Source: Phialocephala subalpina
Lineage: Eukaryota; Ascomycota; Leotiomycetes; Helotiales; Mollisiaceae
Assembly: GCA_900073065.1 (NCBI GenBank)
Contig: FJOG01000014.1
Coordinates: forward strand, 1,166,803-1,230,802
Length of the DNA: 64,000 bases
Direction: 5' to 3'
Of the stretch, positions 38,246 through 49,604 are shown piece after piece; the stretch's first letter is position 1; the number at the start of each line of letters is the position of its first letter. The notes beneath the pieces were generated by a model. It was given only the letters and a program-made list of their open reading frames with translations, did no database searches and was not told the origin of the DNA. A program made the translations under genes and the position numbers.

Positions 38246-40473
38246 GATTCGTTTTGCGAGAATGTGAAAATTCCGAAATAGATGCGAAATATTTGCAAGA
38301 TACTTTACTAGATTTGGACAATGAAACCCTTTTTCCTTATGTTGTGGTATTGCATCTCAGCGCAGTTTCCCATGATTGACAAGGCGGGAGCGGGAACCAG
38401 CGGTATGGTGTCGTGCCACCAGCTAGGCTACCAATATGCAATTCAAAGTAAAAGCATATGTGGCAAACAACGATGCGATAAGAAATTGTTCGGTAACTTC
38501 GGATCAAAGATAGAATGAATGAGATCAAGCTAGAGATAATAACAAAAGCTTGACGCAACAGCATACTCTGGTAGTCTGGAAGTGGAGCAAAGTGTAGAAT
38601 CTGTTCCGCTCCTGAATATAATGACTCGAGAGTGTCTACCATGCTGACATGAGCTTTGAGAGAGCGTGTGTGAGATATTCAGGTTCGGCGGAGAGATGAG
38701 TTGGCTACCTTGGCTGCAGAATGTATCGTCACTTGAAGCTTGAAGCAGACAGACGAAGAGAAGAAATTGTTTTTAACCCTCAAAATTGTTTTAATTGAGT
38801 AGAATCTACCATGCGTAGAACGCTGAACGTCTGCGAGGTCGAGCTGAGATTGAGCGAGTGTGTGGTGGGATGGTCGGGCCGGGCTTTAGGTTGACTTGGG
38901 CGGCAGAACGTGTTGTCGCTTGAAGCTTGAAGGTGCGAGAGGTGAAAACGATACCTTGGTGGCCGTGAAGCAGGCAAATCCATGTCTCTGGAGACTCGAA
39001 TGGTCGAGATGTCGTGAGACTGCTTGGAGAACGCGTCGGCGAGAAAGTTGAGAGCATGGCAGTGAAAGTATTAGGATCGAAAATTGATTCTCACAGAAGT
39101 AAGATACTTCTCAAGGCGTTTGAGAGCATTCAGACGCATTGCTGGCGCTCTTCGGACGCGTCGTCAACTTAATTCTCGCTAGAAATGATGCTAGATAAGA
39201 GTCCAGTCCCAGTCACAGTCCATGCCAAAATCGCGACATCGACTGACTCCGACCGATCTTTTATGATGAGGAAGGTGCTGTGCGAGGTTGGTTCAAGTAC
39301 TGTGGGCAAGAGCGAAAAGAGAAAGGGACGTTACAACTCGCCGCACTTGAGGGGTTGGAACTCAAGATCAGTAAGAAACAATACAATACAATAACATTGA
39401 GTTTCTAAAGCATCAGCTGTATCAGACCTCTCGTTGAGGCAGCTCGCGAGAGCAGACGCCTTGGAAGTGTGCCCTTTCAAGGTCTCGTATCCACGAAGTA
39501 GGAGAGATGCATAAAGGTTATCTTATCTGTGGAATTTGGCACCTTTCTTCCCATTTCAGAGCTACGCGACTAACATTGAAAATGAATGAAGTCCCAGAAG
39601 CTGAAGGAAGCAACTAATGGCACTTATCTTAGCTAGTACGCTTTAGCAATACATCTTATGTCAAATCCAAATAATCCTCAGCTGCCTATTAAACAATCGT
39701 TGTACAAAGCAGCAGTATACTATGACAATTGACGGATTAGTTCCCATTCTCCAAGTATTGCAGTATGGCTTTGTTCGAATGTGCCAGATATCTGGGACAT
39801 TCAGGAACAAGAACAAGAGTTCTTAAAAAAGAAAAAAAGACAAAAGGAAAAAAGAAGGGAAAAAAAAGGGGGCAAAAGAAGAAACAGACTGCTTTTAGAT
39901 GCACAAACATTCTGGGACCATCTCATGTATAGGAGCAAAGTCTAAGCTTCCAATATTGAAAGGGATTGTGCAAACCTGGGATTAGGATTCTGAGGAGGTC
40001 AACATATAGAGCAGATGAAGGCTATTGAACCCCAAATAAATAGACGATTCAAAGGACCAGTAACCCAAAATCAATGTCAGACATGCGATCAAGGACGAGG
40101 CTGAGACTCCTTTGGCACGTGAAGACTTCTTCGTTGGGCAGAAAGTTGGTGACTCCAAGTCACGATCAGGCAGGCGAAGAAGAGTGGACTCGGATTTGAC
40201 GAACTTCGGCTCACCCCGCCACTACTGCTTTTCTATCCAAGAACCATCTCTCCAACCTACACCATTTCCTTTCTTGTGCGCTGGTCTCTGGAGCGAGTGA
40301 CGTATTTTGCAAGCGGCATTCATTCACCTTGCGACAATCGCTAGAGATCTCTGATTTTCTACGGACCGAACGCGCTTCTTACAAATAATCAGTCGCCTCG
40401 TCGTTGCTTCGACATCTTTCCACATACGCCCCACACCCCACACCGAAGCTTGTATGATACGAAGGCCGTCAAG
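38246..40473. other. Intergenic region with a diverged duplication and a polypurine tract
   Basis: No gene is supported. It contains two related segments of about 125 bp (38633-38757 and 38807-38935). A strongly purine-biased stretch, mostly A with G, runs at about 39824-39893. The last few hundred bases should be the UBC12 promoter. Confidence 0.4.
38633..38935. repeat. Diverged direct duplication of ~125 bp
   Basis: The two segments share a CTACCATGC start, GAGCGTGTG versus GAGCGAGTGTGTGG in the middle, and a well-matched end: GCAGAATGTATCGTCAC versus GCAGAACGTGTTGTCGC, followed by the identical TTGAAGCTTGAAG. Most differences in the well-aligned end are transitions, and the left copy is the more AT-rich. 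Confidence 0.55.
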
Positions 40474-41197
40474 ATGTTGAAGATCTGGTCTATGGTATGC
40501 ATGTGGAGCGCATCTGTTTCTTCTCCTGTGCAAGCTGCTAACTTTCATACAGAAACAGAAGCAGCAGCAAGATGCTAACGCAGATGCTGCTGCAGGCACG
40601 AGAAAGAAGAAGGTGACTGCTGCACAGCTCCGAGTCCAGAAGGGTAGGTCTCAGCTCCATATCTTCGCATGGTAATGTAACTTGCTGACCACTGTGCGCA
40701 GATCTCTCCGAGCTTGCGTTACCTAGTACCATGAAGACCGAATTCCCAGATCCAGACGACATTCTGAACTTCAACCTCTCCATCGAGCCAGACGAGGGCA
40801 TGTATAAGGGTGGCAGATTCCATTTCACTTTCGTTATCAGTCAGAACTTTCCACACGAGGCCCCCAAGGTCAAATGCACCCAGAAGATCTACCACCCGAA
40901 CATTGATCTGGAGGGAAATGTCTGCCTGAACATCCTGAGAGAGGACTGGAAGCCAGTATTGAACCTGAACGCTATTATCGTTGGTCTGCAGGTATGCGCC
41001 CCGAACATAACTCGACCTAGGCACTATGCTAATAAACTCTCTAGTTCCTCTTCCTCGAGCCAAATGCATCGGACCCCTTGAACAAGGAAGCTGCGGAGGA
41101 TCTACGATCGAACAGAGAAGGATTCAAGCGCAACGTCCGGTCTTCTATGGGTGGTGGGACTGTCAAGAACCAGACTTTCGAGAGAGTCTTGAAGTAG
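40474..41197 (+). CDS. UBC12: NEDD8-conjugating enzyme E2 (Ubc12)
   Basis: E2 enzyme that carries NEDD8/Rub1 to cullins, activating SCF-type ubiquitin ligases. Four exons are predicted: 40474-40494, 40553-40643, 40702-40991 and 41045-41197, giving 184 residues. The N-terminal MLKIWSMKQKQQQ extension, followed by a basic KKK segment, is typical of Ubc12 and serves to bind the NEDD8 E1. The UBC fold shows [38 protein letters not shown] and the active-site Cys in [14 protein letters not shown]. The end reads [15 protein letters not shown]. All introns are 50-58 nt; two of the three donors are GTATGC and the other is GTAGGT. The exon for FLFLEPNAS is not reached by the main open frame and needs the last intron. 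CSN3, which belongs to the complex that removes NEDD8, lies 9 kb downstream; this is probably coincidence. Confidence 0.95.
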
Positions 41198-41649
41198 AGA
41201 GGCACGGAACGTTATTGATATGGTACGCAATGGAGAATGATACACCAGGCATGCCACTTAGACTTGCGGAATACGAGAAACATGGCATAATGAGGCGTTG
41301 ATAATGGGTGGATTTGGGAGTAAATAAATGGTCTCGTGCCTATTGGCGGGTAGATTTGATTCTCTACAAACTTCACTGGTACGCTCACGATATCTGCAAG
41401 AGCTGTAGGAAGCAGAAATTGAAATCATATTGATCTTTTGCAAACATTTCTTACCTGTGAAAAAAAAAATTCTTCCTGCAACTCGACCCCTCCTCCATCG
41501 CTCACCGTTCCTAATCGCCGTTATCAAAAACGGCTTGGCCCTGTTCGGTTCTCCGAGCTCGGCTCCCAAGCTCGAAAGTTTTCAAGAGTCATCCCCAAAA
41601 CATAACAATTTCTTTTCTTCGCACAACTCTCCACTCCACAACACACAAT
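41198..41649. promoter_or_regulatory. UBC12-ILV5 intergenic region
   Basis: A 452-bp spacer between tandem genes, holding the UBC12 3' UTR and the ILV5 promoter. It contains a run of nine A at 41461-41469 and a Gcn4/CPC1-type site (listed separately). Confidence 0.5.
41584..41592 (-). promoter_or_regulatory. Gcn4/CPC1-type site before ILV5
   Basis: The plus strand reads AAGAGTCAT, the reverse complement of ATGACTCTT. This is a well-known strong Gcn4 site in yeast amino-acid gene promoters. It lies 58 bp before the ILV5 start codon. Binding by the fungal Gcn4 orthologue CPC1/CpcA is inferred. Confidence 0.45.
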
Positions 41650-43050
41650 ATGGCCTCCCGCACATTCTCGAGAGCTCTTCGCTCACCATTGGCAAAGCAA
41701 TTGAGCGCTCCAGCTCGTCGCACTTTCGTTTCTGCCATCAATGCCTCTGCTAGACCTACTGCTGCCCGCGCTGTTGCTGCGTCAGCTCAACAGGTCAGAG
41801 GTGTGAAGACAATTGACTTTGCCGGCACCAAGGAGGATGTCTATGGCATGCTTCTCACTCCTCAGATACATGATACAAGCTGACAATTTCCCAGAGCGAG
41901 CTGACTGGCCTGCTGCAAAGCTCCAAGTACTTTTCACCTCACCGCATATTCGATCAACATACTCACAATGGGTTAGGACTACTTCAAGAATGATACAATG
42001 GCAATCATTGGATACGGATCGCAAGGTCACGCCCAATCTTTGAACATGCGGGATCAAGGCCTCAATGTCGTGGTTGGTGTTCGAAAGAACGGTCAATCGT
42101 GGAAGGACGCTCAGCAAGATGGCTGGGTCCCAGGCAAGAACCTCTTCGATGTCGACGAGGCTATCTCCAGGGGTACCATCATCATGAACTTGCTCAGTGA
42201 TGCTGCCCAAAGTGAGACCTGGCCTGCCATCAAGCCCCAAATCACCAAGGGAAAGGTATGCGTCATCCCTTGAAATGGGAAGTTTTGGACAAAAGCTTAT
42301 TTTCAGACTCTCTACTTCTCCCACGGTTTCTCCCCCGTCTTCAAGGACCAAACCAAGGTCGATGTCCCAACTGATGTCGACGTTATCCTCGTTGCCCCCA
42401 AGGGATCTGGCCGAACCGTCCGAACTCTCTTCCGTGAGGGTCGTGGTATCAACTCCTCCATCGCCGTTTACCAAGACGTGACTGGCCATGCCAAGGAGAA
42501 GGCAATTGCTCTCGGTGTCGGCGTTGGCAGTGGATACCTCTACGAGACCACCTTCGAGAAGGAGGTTTACTCCGACTTGTACGGTGAGCGTGGTTGCTTG
42601 ATGGGAGGTATCCACGGTATGTTCCTCGCACAATACGAGGTTCTCCGTGAGCAAGGTCACAGCCCCAGCGAGGCCTTCAATGAGACCGTCGAGGAGGCTA
42701 CTCAATCTTTGTACCCATTGATTGGCGCAAACGGCATGGACTGGATGTACGAGGCCTGCTCTACAACTGCCCGTCGTGGTGCCATTGACTGGAGCGGAAA
42801 GTTCAAGGATGCCTTGAAGCCTGTGTTCAACGACCTCTACGATTCCGTCAAGACTGGCAAGGAGACCGAGCGATCGCTCACCTTCAACTCGCAACCAGAC
42901 TACCGTGAGAAGTACGAGAAGGAGATGCAGGAGATCCGTGACTTGGAGATCTGGAGAGCGGGAAAGGCTGTTCGGTAAGTAACTGTCTGCACAGCCTATA
43001 GACCTTCACTAACATCCTGCAGCTCGCTCCGACCCGAGAACCAGAAGTAA
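41650..43050 (+). CDS. ILV5: Ketol-acid reductoisomerase, mitochondrial (Ilv5)
   Basis: Second enzyme of isoleucine/valine synthesis. It converts acetolactate or acetohydroxybutyrate to the dihydroxy acid using NADPH and Mg2+ in the mitochondrion. Five exons are predicted: 41650-41845, 41895-41926, 41977-42255, 42307-42974 and 43023-43050, giving 400 residues. The N-terminus (MASRTFSRALRSPLAKQ...PARRTF) is an Arg/Ser-rich presequence. The NADPH site is IGYGSQGHAQSLNMRD. The C-terminal metal/substrate domain contains SDLYGERGCLMGGIHG and EATQSLYPLIG. Intron 1 (41846-41894, 49 nt) needs a GC donor (TATG|GCATGC) and ends TTTCCCAG. Only this join restores DVYERADWPAAKL, which the family requires. 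The other donors are GTACTT, GTATGC and GTAAGT. Exon 5 adds SLRPENQK. A 370-codon open frame on the opposite strand is a shadow. Confidence 0.97.
41846..41894 (+). other. GC-AG intron in ILV5
   Basis: A 49-nt intron with donor GCATGC, branch-like GCTGAC and acceptor CCCAG. GCATGC differs by one base from GTATGC, a donor used by several other introns in this window. No GT donor nearby keeps the reading frame and the conserved Y-E-R-A-D-W. Confidence 0.8.
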
Positions 43051-43372
43051 GGGGTGTGCAATATGACGGGGGGGCTTTCTTTCTGATACTGGAGTGAAAA
43101 TCTGGTGAATTGTACAATACTCCCAGGGACATTTTCATTCTTTGGGAAGCATGGTATCTGGAATTACAAAAAGTCATACTTTTTTACCTACCATTCACTT
43201 CCCAATGTTCCAATCGCTGTGCTAACATTTGCAACCGGTCTCCGCTATCGGCAAAATTTCCCCGAAATTGCTGCAGCTAACTTTTTACGCCCTACTCATG
43301 ATTTCTAGGCACGTCTACAGAAATAACAACACCTCACGCAACTCAATTACCTTCACGACACCATTAGTTAGC

Positions 43373-44732
43373 ATGGCAGACCCCAAGAAGTCCTCACCTC
43401 TCACCAGAGATTCAGTCATCGCCGCGCACGAGCTCATCAAAGAGCACATCCATTACACTCCAGTCCTCACCAACACCACCCTCACCGAGCTCGCATCTAC
43501 ACCTCAATCGCCATCCGCGCTGGTAGGCACACCATGGGAAGGACAAGAGCCTGCGAAACCGGTCATAAGATTATGGTTCAAGTGCGAGAACCTGCAGAAA
43601 GTGGGGGCTTTCAAAGTGCGGGGTGCATTCCATGCACTAAAGAGGTTGATGGCAGAGGAAGGATGGGAGGAAGGCGGCGGTAGGGAGAAGGGAGTTGTTA
43701 CGCATAGCTCTGGTATTTCTCCTTCCTCGGGTGCCTGTTCCTGCTTTCAAGATCCAATGTCACATTCACTCCACAATTACTATCCCCAACTCGTTCTCTC
43801 TCACCTTCACATTCTCCGACCCAAGCTTGCATATTGTACAACCAAAACTGATCCCCTTCTCTCCAGGAAACCACGCACAAGCTCTCTCCCTCGCCGCCCG
43901 CACAATGAACATCCCCGCCCACATCGTAATGCCCACCATCTCAACCCCCTCCAAAATCGCCGCCACAAAATCCTACGGCGCCCGCGTCATCTTTTCTGGT
44001 TCAACCTCCACCGAACGCGAAGCCGTTGTTGCAGACGTAGTCAAAGATACAGGAGCAAGACTAGTCCCTCCATACGATCATCCAGATATCATGTTAGGAC
44101 AAGGAACACTGGGAATCGAGTTACAGGAACAGGTTGAGAAGATGATTGCTAGTGGTGGAACGAAAGGGCAAACACAGCCGAAGTGTAGTTTTTCTGTCAA
44201 GGAAGGGGGAAAGGGGAAGGGGTTGGATGCTGTTATTGCTCCGTGTGGCGGGGGCGGGATGTTATCTGGTGTTGCGCTTTCAGCTGAGAATACGGGGATA
44301 TTCGTCTTTGGCGCAGAGCCGGAGTTTGAGGGTGCGGATGATTGTAAGAGGGGGTTTGAGTCGGGGAAGAGAGTTGAGGTTGTTAAGACGCTAACTATTG
44401 CTGATGGGTTGAGGACACCGGTTGGTGCTTATCCTTGGAGTATCATCTATGAGAGGAGGTTGGTGAGGCAGATGTTTAGCGTCTCGGAGGATATGATCAA
44501 GAAGGCTCTGAGACTGGTATTGGAGAGGATGAAGGTTGTCGTCGAACCAAGTGCGGTTGTGCCATTGGCGGTTGCATTGTTCAACGAGGACTTTAGGAAG
44601 ATAGTGGAGAAGGAAGGAGGCGAGCAGGGTTGGGATCTAGGAACCGTATTCAGTGGTGGAAATGTAAGTCTGGAGGCAATTGGGAAACTATTCGCAGTGC
44701 CAGATGAGAAGGCGGAGGGGAAAGGTGGATAA
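43373..44732 (+). CDS. Serine racemase/threo-3-hydroxyaspartate ammonia-lyase type PLP enzyme
   Basis: Fold-type II pyridoxal-phosphate enzyme, 401 residues from exons 43373-43712 and 43867-44732 (154-nt intron, GTATTT...CTCCAG). The PLP lysine is in KVGAFKVRGAFHAL. Splicing creates THSSGNHAQALSLAA, the phosphate/asparagine loop. The tetraglycine loop is APCGGGGMLSGVALS and the C-terminal motif is FSGGNVSLEAIG. The family includes serine racemase, yeast Sry1 and catabolic threonine/serine dehydratases. There is no ACT regulatory domain, so it is not the biosynthetic Ilv1 despite sitting next to ILV5. Likely activities are dehydration or racemisation of Ser, Thr or hydroxyaspartate; the exact substrate cannot be read. 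An insertion with SFSVKEGGKGKG precedes the glycine loop. The start MADPKKSS was chosen because an in-frame upstream extension lacks conservation. Confidence 0.9.
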
Positions 44733-45373
44733 GGATGGCGAAAAGGTAGCTGAGACTATGGTTGGATAAAGGCCATTAAAGCAAGGAATTACTTCGCGGT
44801 GGGATTGTACGATACCATGGTCTAGATAGCGATGAATTCACGAAGATTTCAAGCAAAGAGGGACTTTCGAGAGTGTGGAACTTCACCATTTCAGAAGGAA
44901 CATTCACCGGCGGTGAGCAGTTGAAACTCATTTGGACGTTTATCTTGCCCGAATATCACAATGTATCTACGAATGTGTCATGCCTCGAAGTCGTTACAGA
45001 CTTTAGAGGCTTCGGGAGGAAGAAATCAAATGACGTGGACAGACAATTTATCGGCATTGTCCCAGACAATTCGATGACTTAAGTCTATTTCTATCATCTA
45101 TATCAATTCCGGACAGTGCGTTATAATGAAACGACCTCCACCTTTTAAGGCTATGCCAAGTTTCGGAAGGAGCACGATCTCTAGCTTGAGGTGGGACACA
45201 TTGAATCCTTCTACAGAAGAACAAGCTTTGCGGAAGTGAGATAATGAGGGGATATCACAGCTGATCAAGCGCTTCAAATCATGGTGGAAGTCATGTCTTT
45301 AGAGACCAGCATTCGCTCAAAATCTATCATGTCTATCTATCTACGCCTCATCCACTCAGCCAAAGCCCGACCA
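44733..45373. other. Convergent intergenic region
   Basis: Spacer of 641 bp between the stop codons of two convergent genes. It presumably holds both 3' UTRs and terminators. No gene is seen. Confidence 0.4.
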
Positions 45374-46561
45374 TTAGGCCTTGCTCCTCTTCTCCAGCGC
45401 AAGAAACTCCTTAACCTGATCAACAATACTCGTCTCCAAATCAATGAAACTCATCCCAAGCTCCTTTCTCGCCTTCTCATTACTAACACCATAAACATCC
45501 GGGAACTTCTCCTCCTTAGGCTCCGGAACACGTCCCTTCAACTCAGGAAAGTTCTTCAAAATAATCTCACAAATCTGGTTATAAGTATATCCACCTGCAG
45601 TTGTGAAATATCTTTGTCCAGCAGCCTCAGAAGATTCGTAAGCCTTCACATGCGCTTCACCAACATCTCGAACATCGACCCAAGCGAAGAAGTTCGTGTC
45701 TGGGACGGTCTTCTCGGAGCCGTTCATGAGACGGTAAATATCGGCGGACGAAGTGTTGAGCTTGTCCAAACTGTCGATTGAGTGTGCTGCTGGCCCGTAG
45801 ACCATTGGTGGACAAATACTCGAGACGTTGAAATTGGGCTTGTTCTTCGCAACGAAGTCATAGGCTGCTTGTTCAGCGAAGGTCTTGGACGCACAGTAGG
45901 AAACGGGGCCGGGGGATTCTTTGTTCGAAGCAGCCTCGTAGGTGACTGGATTCCAATCTTTTTCGGTGTAAGTGTACCCAGATCGAGCACCTTTGTCCAT
46001 ATCGATTATAGCTGCGAAAGAAGAGGTGATGACCACACGCTTTACGGTCGAGTTGTGTTTTTGAATAGAGGTGAGAACTGAGCTCGTGCCATCGATGGTG
46101 GGGCGGAGAAGATCGCGTTCGTTGTCCTCGACTTGCAGGACGAATGGTGAAGCGGTGTGGATGACGCCGTCGACACCTTTTACGGCTTCATCGTGTCCTC
46201 CTGGTGTTGCGACATCTGGGACGATGGCGAAAGAGAGGCGGTCGAGGTCCTTCTCGTGGGACTTCTTGACTTTCTCGGCAGTCTGCTGCGAGCGGACTGT
46301 GGTGCGCACGTTGTAATCCCGCGAGAGGAACGAATTGAGGACGTGTGCTGCCACGAAGCCTGAACCTCTATAGACAAATCAGTATGAGCTTTGGAGAATG
46401 ATTTGGGAGTCGAGGAGCTGAGCAGTACTCGCGAAAGGTCCGGCTCTGAATATTTTTGCAAATAAAGGGAGGAATTTGACATACCCTGTGACGAGGACGG
46501 TCTTCCCGTTCCCTGAAGTTGGGTTGAGGACCTGTTGAACCTTGTTCTTAATGGCGTCCAT
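45374..46561 (-). CDS. NADPH-dependent aldehyde/ketone reductase, GRE2-like extended SDR
   Basis: Extended short-chain dehydrogenase/reductase of the Gre2/dihydroflavonol-reductase type, 356 residues. Exons are 46485-46561 and 45374-46367, joined over a 117-nt intron (GTATGT...CTATAG). Splicing builds the Rossmann motif KTVLVTGGSGFVAAHVLNS. Other landmarks are VDGVIHTASPF, VVITSSFAAI, the catalytic Tyr and Lys in YCASK, and VSSICPPMVYGPAAHS. Such enzymes reduce methylglyoxal, isovaleraldehyde or other carbonyls; the substrate here is not predictable. The N-terminus (MDAIKNKVQQVLNP) precedes the Rossmann fold by about 20 residues, slightly longer than yeast Gre2. The gene converges with the PLP enzyme at 43373. 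A TATATAA box lies 116-122 bp before the start. Confidence 0.9.
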
Positions 46562-46676
46562 TCTGTTGATTGTAGGGTATGCAATTAAGATTAATAGATA
46601 TTGATGCGGTAGCGTGATGGTGAATTAAGAGATGTGAGTATGATGTTCTGACCATTTGAAGCAGAGGACTACTCTG

Positions 46677-46683
46677 TTATATA
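46677..46683 (-). promoter_or_regulatory. Putative TATA box of the GRE2-like gene
   Basis: The minus strand reads TATATAA, at a sensible distance (about 116 bp) from the start codon at 46561. Inducible TATA-containing promoters are common for stress reductases; this is inference. Confidence 0.35.
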
Positions 46684-48094
46684 CTTGATAGTGGAAGTAG
46701 ACTGATGCGCCCCATTCGTTGAAGCACGGTCAAACTTGCAAGTTACCTCATTATTTTCTTCCAAACTCGATCCGATTCATCATCGCCGAAAAATGTCCTG
46801 AGAGGTTTCCGACACTCCACATAAAAATTATTCGGAAGAAAATGCAGTGACGTCGGCTGTAGGTGTTGTCGCCGATGCATTCGGCGTTACGCCGTTTAGC
46901 GAGGGAGGCGGTTCAACCAGAACTCCGATGTACCTTTCCCATCCCCTTTAATTGTACCATTGTCTGAAGGATATGGACATTGGCATCCGCAATGTGCATT
47001 AAATTCCAAGGCTGAGGTTCTGCCGACATATTCAGTCTATATGAGGCAAACATCCAAGAATGTCGGTAATTGACAGCAGGATGTAAACCATCCACATTGT
47101 CTGGCAATAGTCTCAAACCGTACGAAAATACGACGTGCAACAAGCGTCCACTATACCGTTATGTGGTTCTGGCTAGACATTTAAGCAAAATCAACAGATA
47201 TATAGCAGGTGCGAGAGCGAAACTCAAGCTTCCATACTGATTGGAGACTCACTCATGTAAATTGGAAATTCCACCGAAAAGACTTATGTCCGGCTTCTGG
47301 CTGAAAATTTGCGGTAATGCAATACCCAAAATACAGAACTACTGGGCTACCAAGTTACGCATCCTTCAAATTGGAAGCGAATAGCAAATAGTCGTTGCGA
47401 AAACTGTTGTCACCTTCGCTGAAAAGCAATACTATCCCCCACTGAGGGATCGAAACCATGAATTTATCTGCGGATCATTACCGAAACTTTTGGATATCAG
47501 ACCGTATGTTGCACTCCTCTCCATTTTGTCTCCGAAATATACGGACGCACTGTCAAAGAAAGCCATCTGCTCTATCAACCGCTCTGATCCTCGGCAATGC
47601 CCAGATTCGGTTGCTTGCAGTACATAACTCATATGGTGACTATTATAAAGAGATGGAAAGAATGAACGAGTAAGAGGAATGGCATTATTGCTTGGGACCT
47701 TTGATACCAGAAAGCACTTGCACTGAAAAATGAACTTTGAAGCCAGTATATCTGCCTGCCCTTTGCGAGTACCTACATAAGGTTTCCTCATCACTGCACC
47801 ATAATAATTATTGACACCCAAGCGGTTTTGTGACGAATATGTTAGTAGCTGGTGAATGCTTTGGTACTTTTAGTATCCTTGAATATCAGAACTTTTCGTA
47901 TTGAATGCTTCCAATGAATTTTGAAAAGCTGCACCAATAAACGATGTCGTGGAGCTTGGAATTCTGCGTCTCCATGATGACGACAGACATTACGGCCGTT
48001 TCAATCCAGCCCTTGCTGCAGGCGCGGGTGCTTTTTCGGCTGATCATTCGAACACAGGTGAGTCGGCATTTCCGTTTCGTTTTCAAGTTTCGAT
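46684..48094. other. Intergenic region between reductase and PRO2
   Basis: About 1.4 kb without a supported gene. The minus-strand frame at 47432-47821 (129 codons) has no domain. Confidence 0.4.
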
Positions 48095-49543
48095 TCAAAA
48101 GGGGAGCTGTTCGTGTTTGAATCTCTTCTGACCTTCAGCTTCTCCATACTCTGCTGAGACCTGGCCACCTCCACGAATTTTGTATTTGTAGATCATGAGT
48201 CCCTCGAGACCAACGGGACCCCGTGCATGGATCTTGTTGGTGCTGATGCCGACTTCTGTGCCAAAACCGAATCGCATACCATCAGCCATTCGAGTTGAAG
48301 TGTTCCAGAAGACGCCTGCGGAGTCTACGCCAGCCATGAATTGTTCAGCGAGCTCTGATGAAGACGTGAGGATGACATCGGTGTGGTGTGATCCGTGGAT
48401 GTTGATGTGAATGATAGCTTCCTCGACTGATTTGACAGTCTTGATCGGCAGCACTAGGGACAGATGCTCGGTATCGAAGTCAACATCTTCTGCGTCTTGC
48501 AGAATGGTTGCAGAATGTGAGTCGAGCTTACTGCTCAGAGCTTTCTTGCTGGCTGGATCACAGCGTAGCGAGACACCCTGCTCCAACAGTGCTTGAGCTA
48601 CGGGCGGTAGAACAGTCTCTAGAGCAGCTTCTTCGACCAGGAGAACCTCAGCACTATTACAAGCTGCTGGATATGCTGTCTTGGAGTCGACAATAACTTT
48701 GACAGCCATTGGAAGATCGGCTGTGTGCTCGAGGTATAGAGCGCAGATGCCATCCGCATGACCGAGGACAGGAATTTTTGTCGAGGACTTAATGTATCGG
48801 ACAAGCTCGTTCGAACCTCTTGGGATGACCAAGTCTATATTCTTGTCCTGACTCAAAAGTTGCGGGATGACATCCCGAGTAGTAACAAGCTGGACCGCCG
48901 AATTTGGGACTGCCGTTGACTCCAGTGCAGCAGAAATCACTGTTGAGATGGCAATAAATGACTCGGTGGATTCCTTTCCACCTATAGCGCATGAGCAACT
49001 ACCCTCGACACAAGAACTCAAACGTACCTTTCAAAATTGCTGCATTGCCAGATTTGATTGCAAGGGAGGCAATATTGGCAATGACCTCGGGGCGAGCTTC
49101 AAAGATGATCAGAAGAACTCCAATTGGACAAGTGACTCTTTCCAAAGTCAATCCGTCATCAAGTTTGGTTCGTAACGTGACTTTGCCAACTATACAAAAT
49201 CGTGTCAATGTCGAATTTCCCAAAGGGATACACCAAACTCACCAGGATCTTCCAAGTCTCGGACATCCAAAATGCCCTTTAACATATCCTCCCATTTGCC
49301 CTTCTTCCCTAGATCCAACCTTGATACAATACTCAGGCTCAACTCTCCATTATCGGCAGCTTTCCTCGCCAATTCAAGATCACGGGCATTAGCTGCCAGA
49401 ATTTCTTCTTTTGCCCCAGAAAGTCCTTTGTGAATGGCAGTCAGAGCATCATTTCTTGCACTAGCTGGAAGTGTCGCCAAGGTATGAGAAGCAGATTTGG
49501 CTGCTTTCGCAGCATCTGCTGGAAGTGCGTTCGTCAAAGACAT
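48095..49543 (-). CDS. PRO2: Gamma-glutamyl phosphate reductase (Pro2)
   Basis: Second enzyme of proline synthesis. It reduces glutamyl-5-phosphate to glutamate semialdehyde with NADPH in the cytosol. Exons are 49243-49543, 49028-49189 and 48095-48981, giving 449 residues, typical of the family. Introns are 53 nt (GTGAGT...GTATAG) and 46 nt (GTACGT...CTATAG). Landmarks are [49 protein letters not shown] (made by the second splice), [25 protein letters not shown], the catalytic Cys in [15 protein letters not shown], and [20 protein letters not shown]. The gene is divergent from CSN3 with 432 bp between start codons. A perfect TGACTCA lies 55-61 bp before the start codon. Confidence 0.97.
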
Positions 49544-49597
49544 AATAGAATATGATGTTTAGTCTGTGCTTCGTATTGCAGTTGCATTCCTAAAGCG

Positions 49598-49604
49598 TGA
49601 CTCA
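49598..49604. promoter_or_regulatory. Gcn4/CPC1-type site before PRO2
   Basis: TGACTCA, the full Gcn4/CPC1 (bZIP) recognition sequence, lies 55 bp upstream of the PRO2 start codon in the PRO2-CSN3 divergent promoter. It suggests cross-pathway (general amino-acid) control of PRO2. Confidence 0.55.

Noticed and set aside
41782..42894. 370-codon open frame opposite ILV5
   Set aside because: It lies antisense to strongly conserved ILV5 exons and crosses their introns; its sequence has no domain. It is a codon-bias shadow.
43373..44732. Assignment as biosynthetic threonine deaminase Ilv1
   Set aside because: Tempting because it follows ILV5, but the protein lacks the C-terminal ACT-like domains and matches the serine racemase/Sry1 group.
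47470..47487. Similarity to the 18S rRNA 3' end (TGCGG...ATCATTACCGA)
   Set aside because: Only about 16 bases match, with a four-base gap, and the flanks are unrelated to rDNA.
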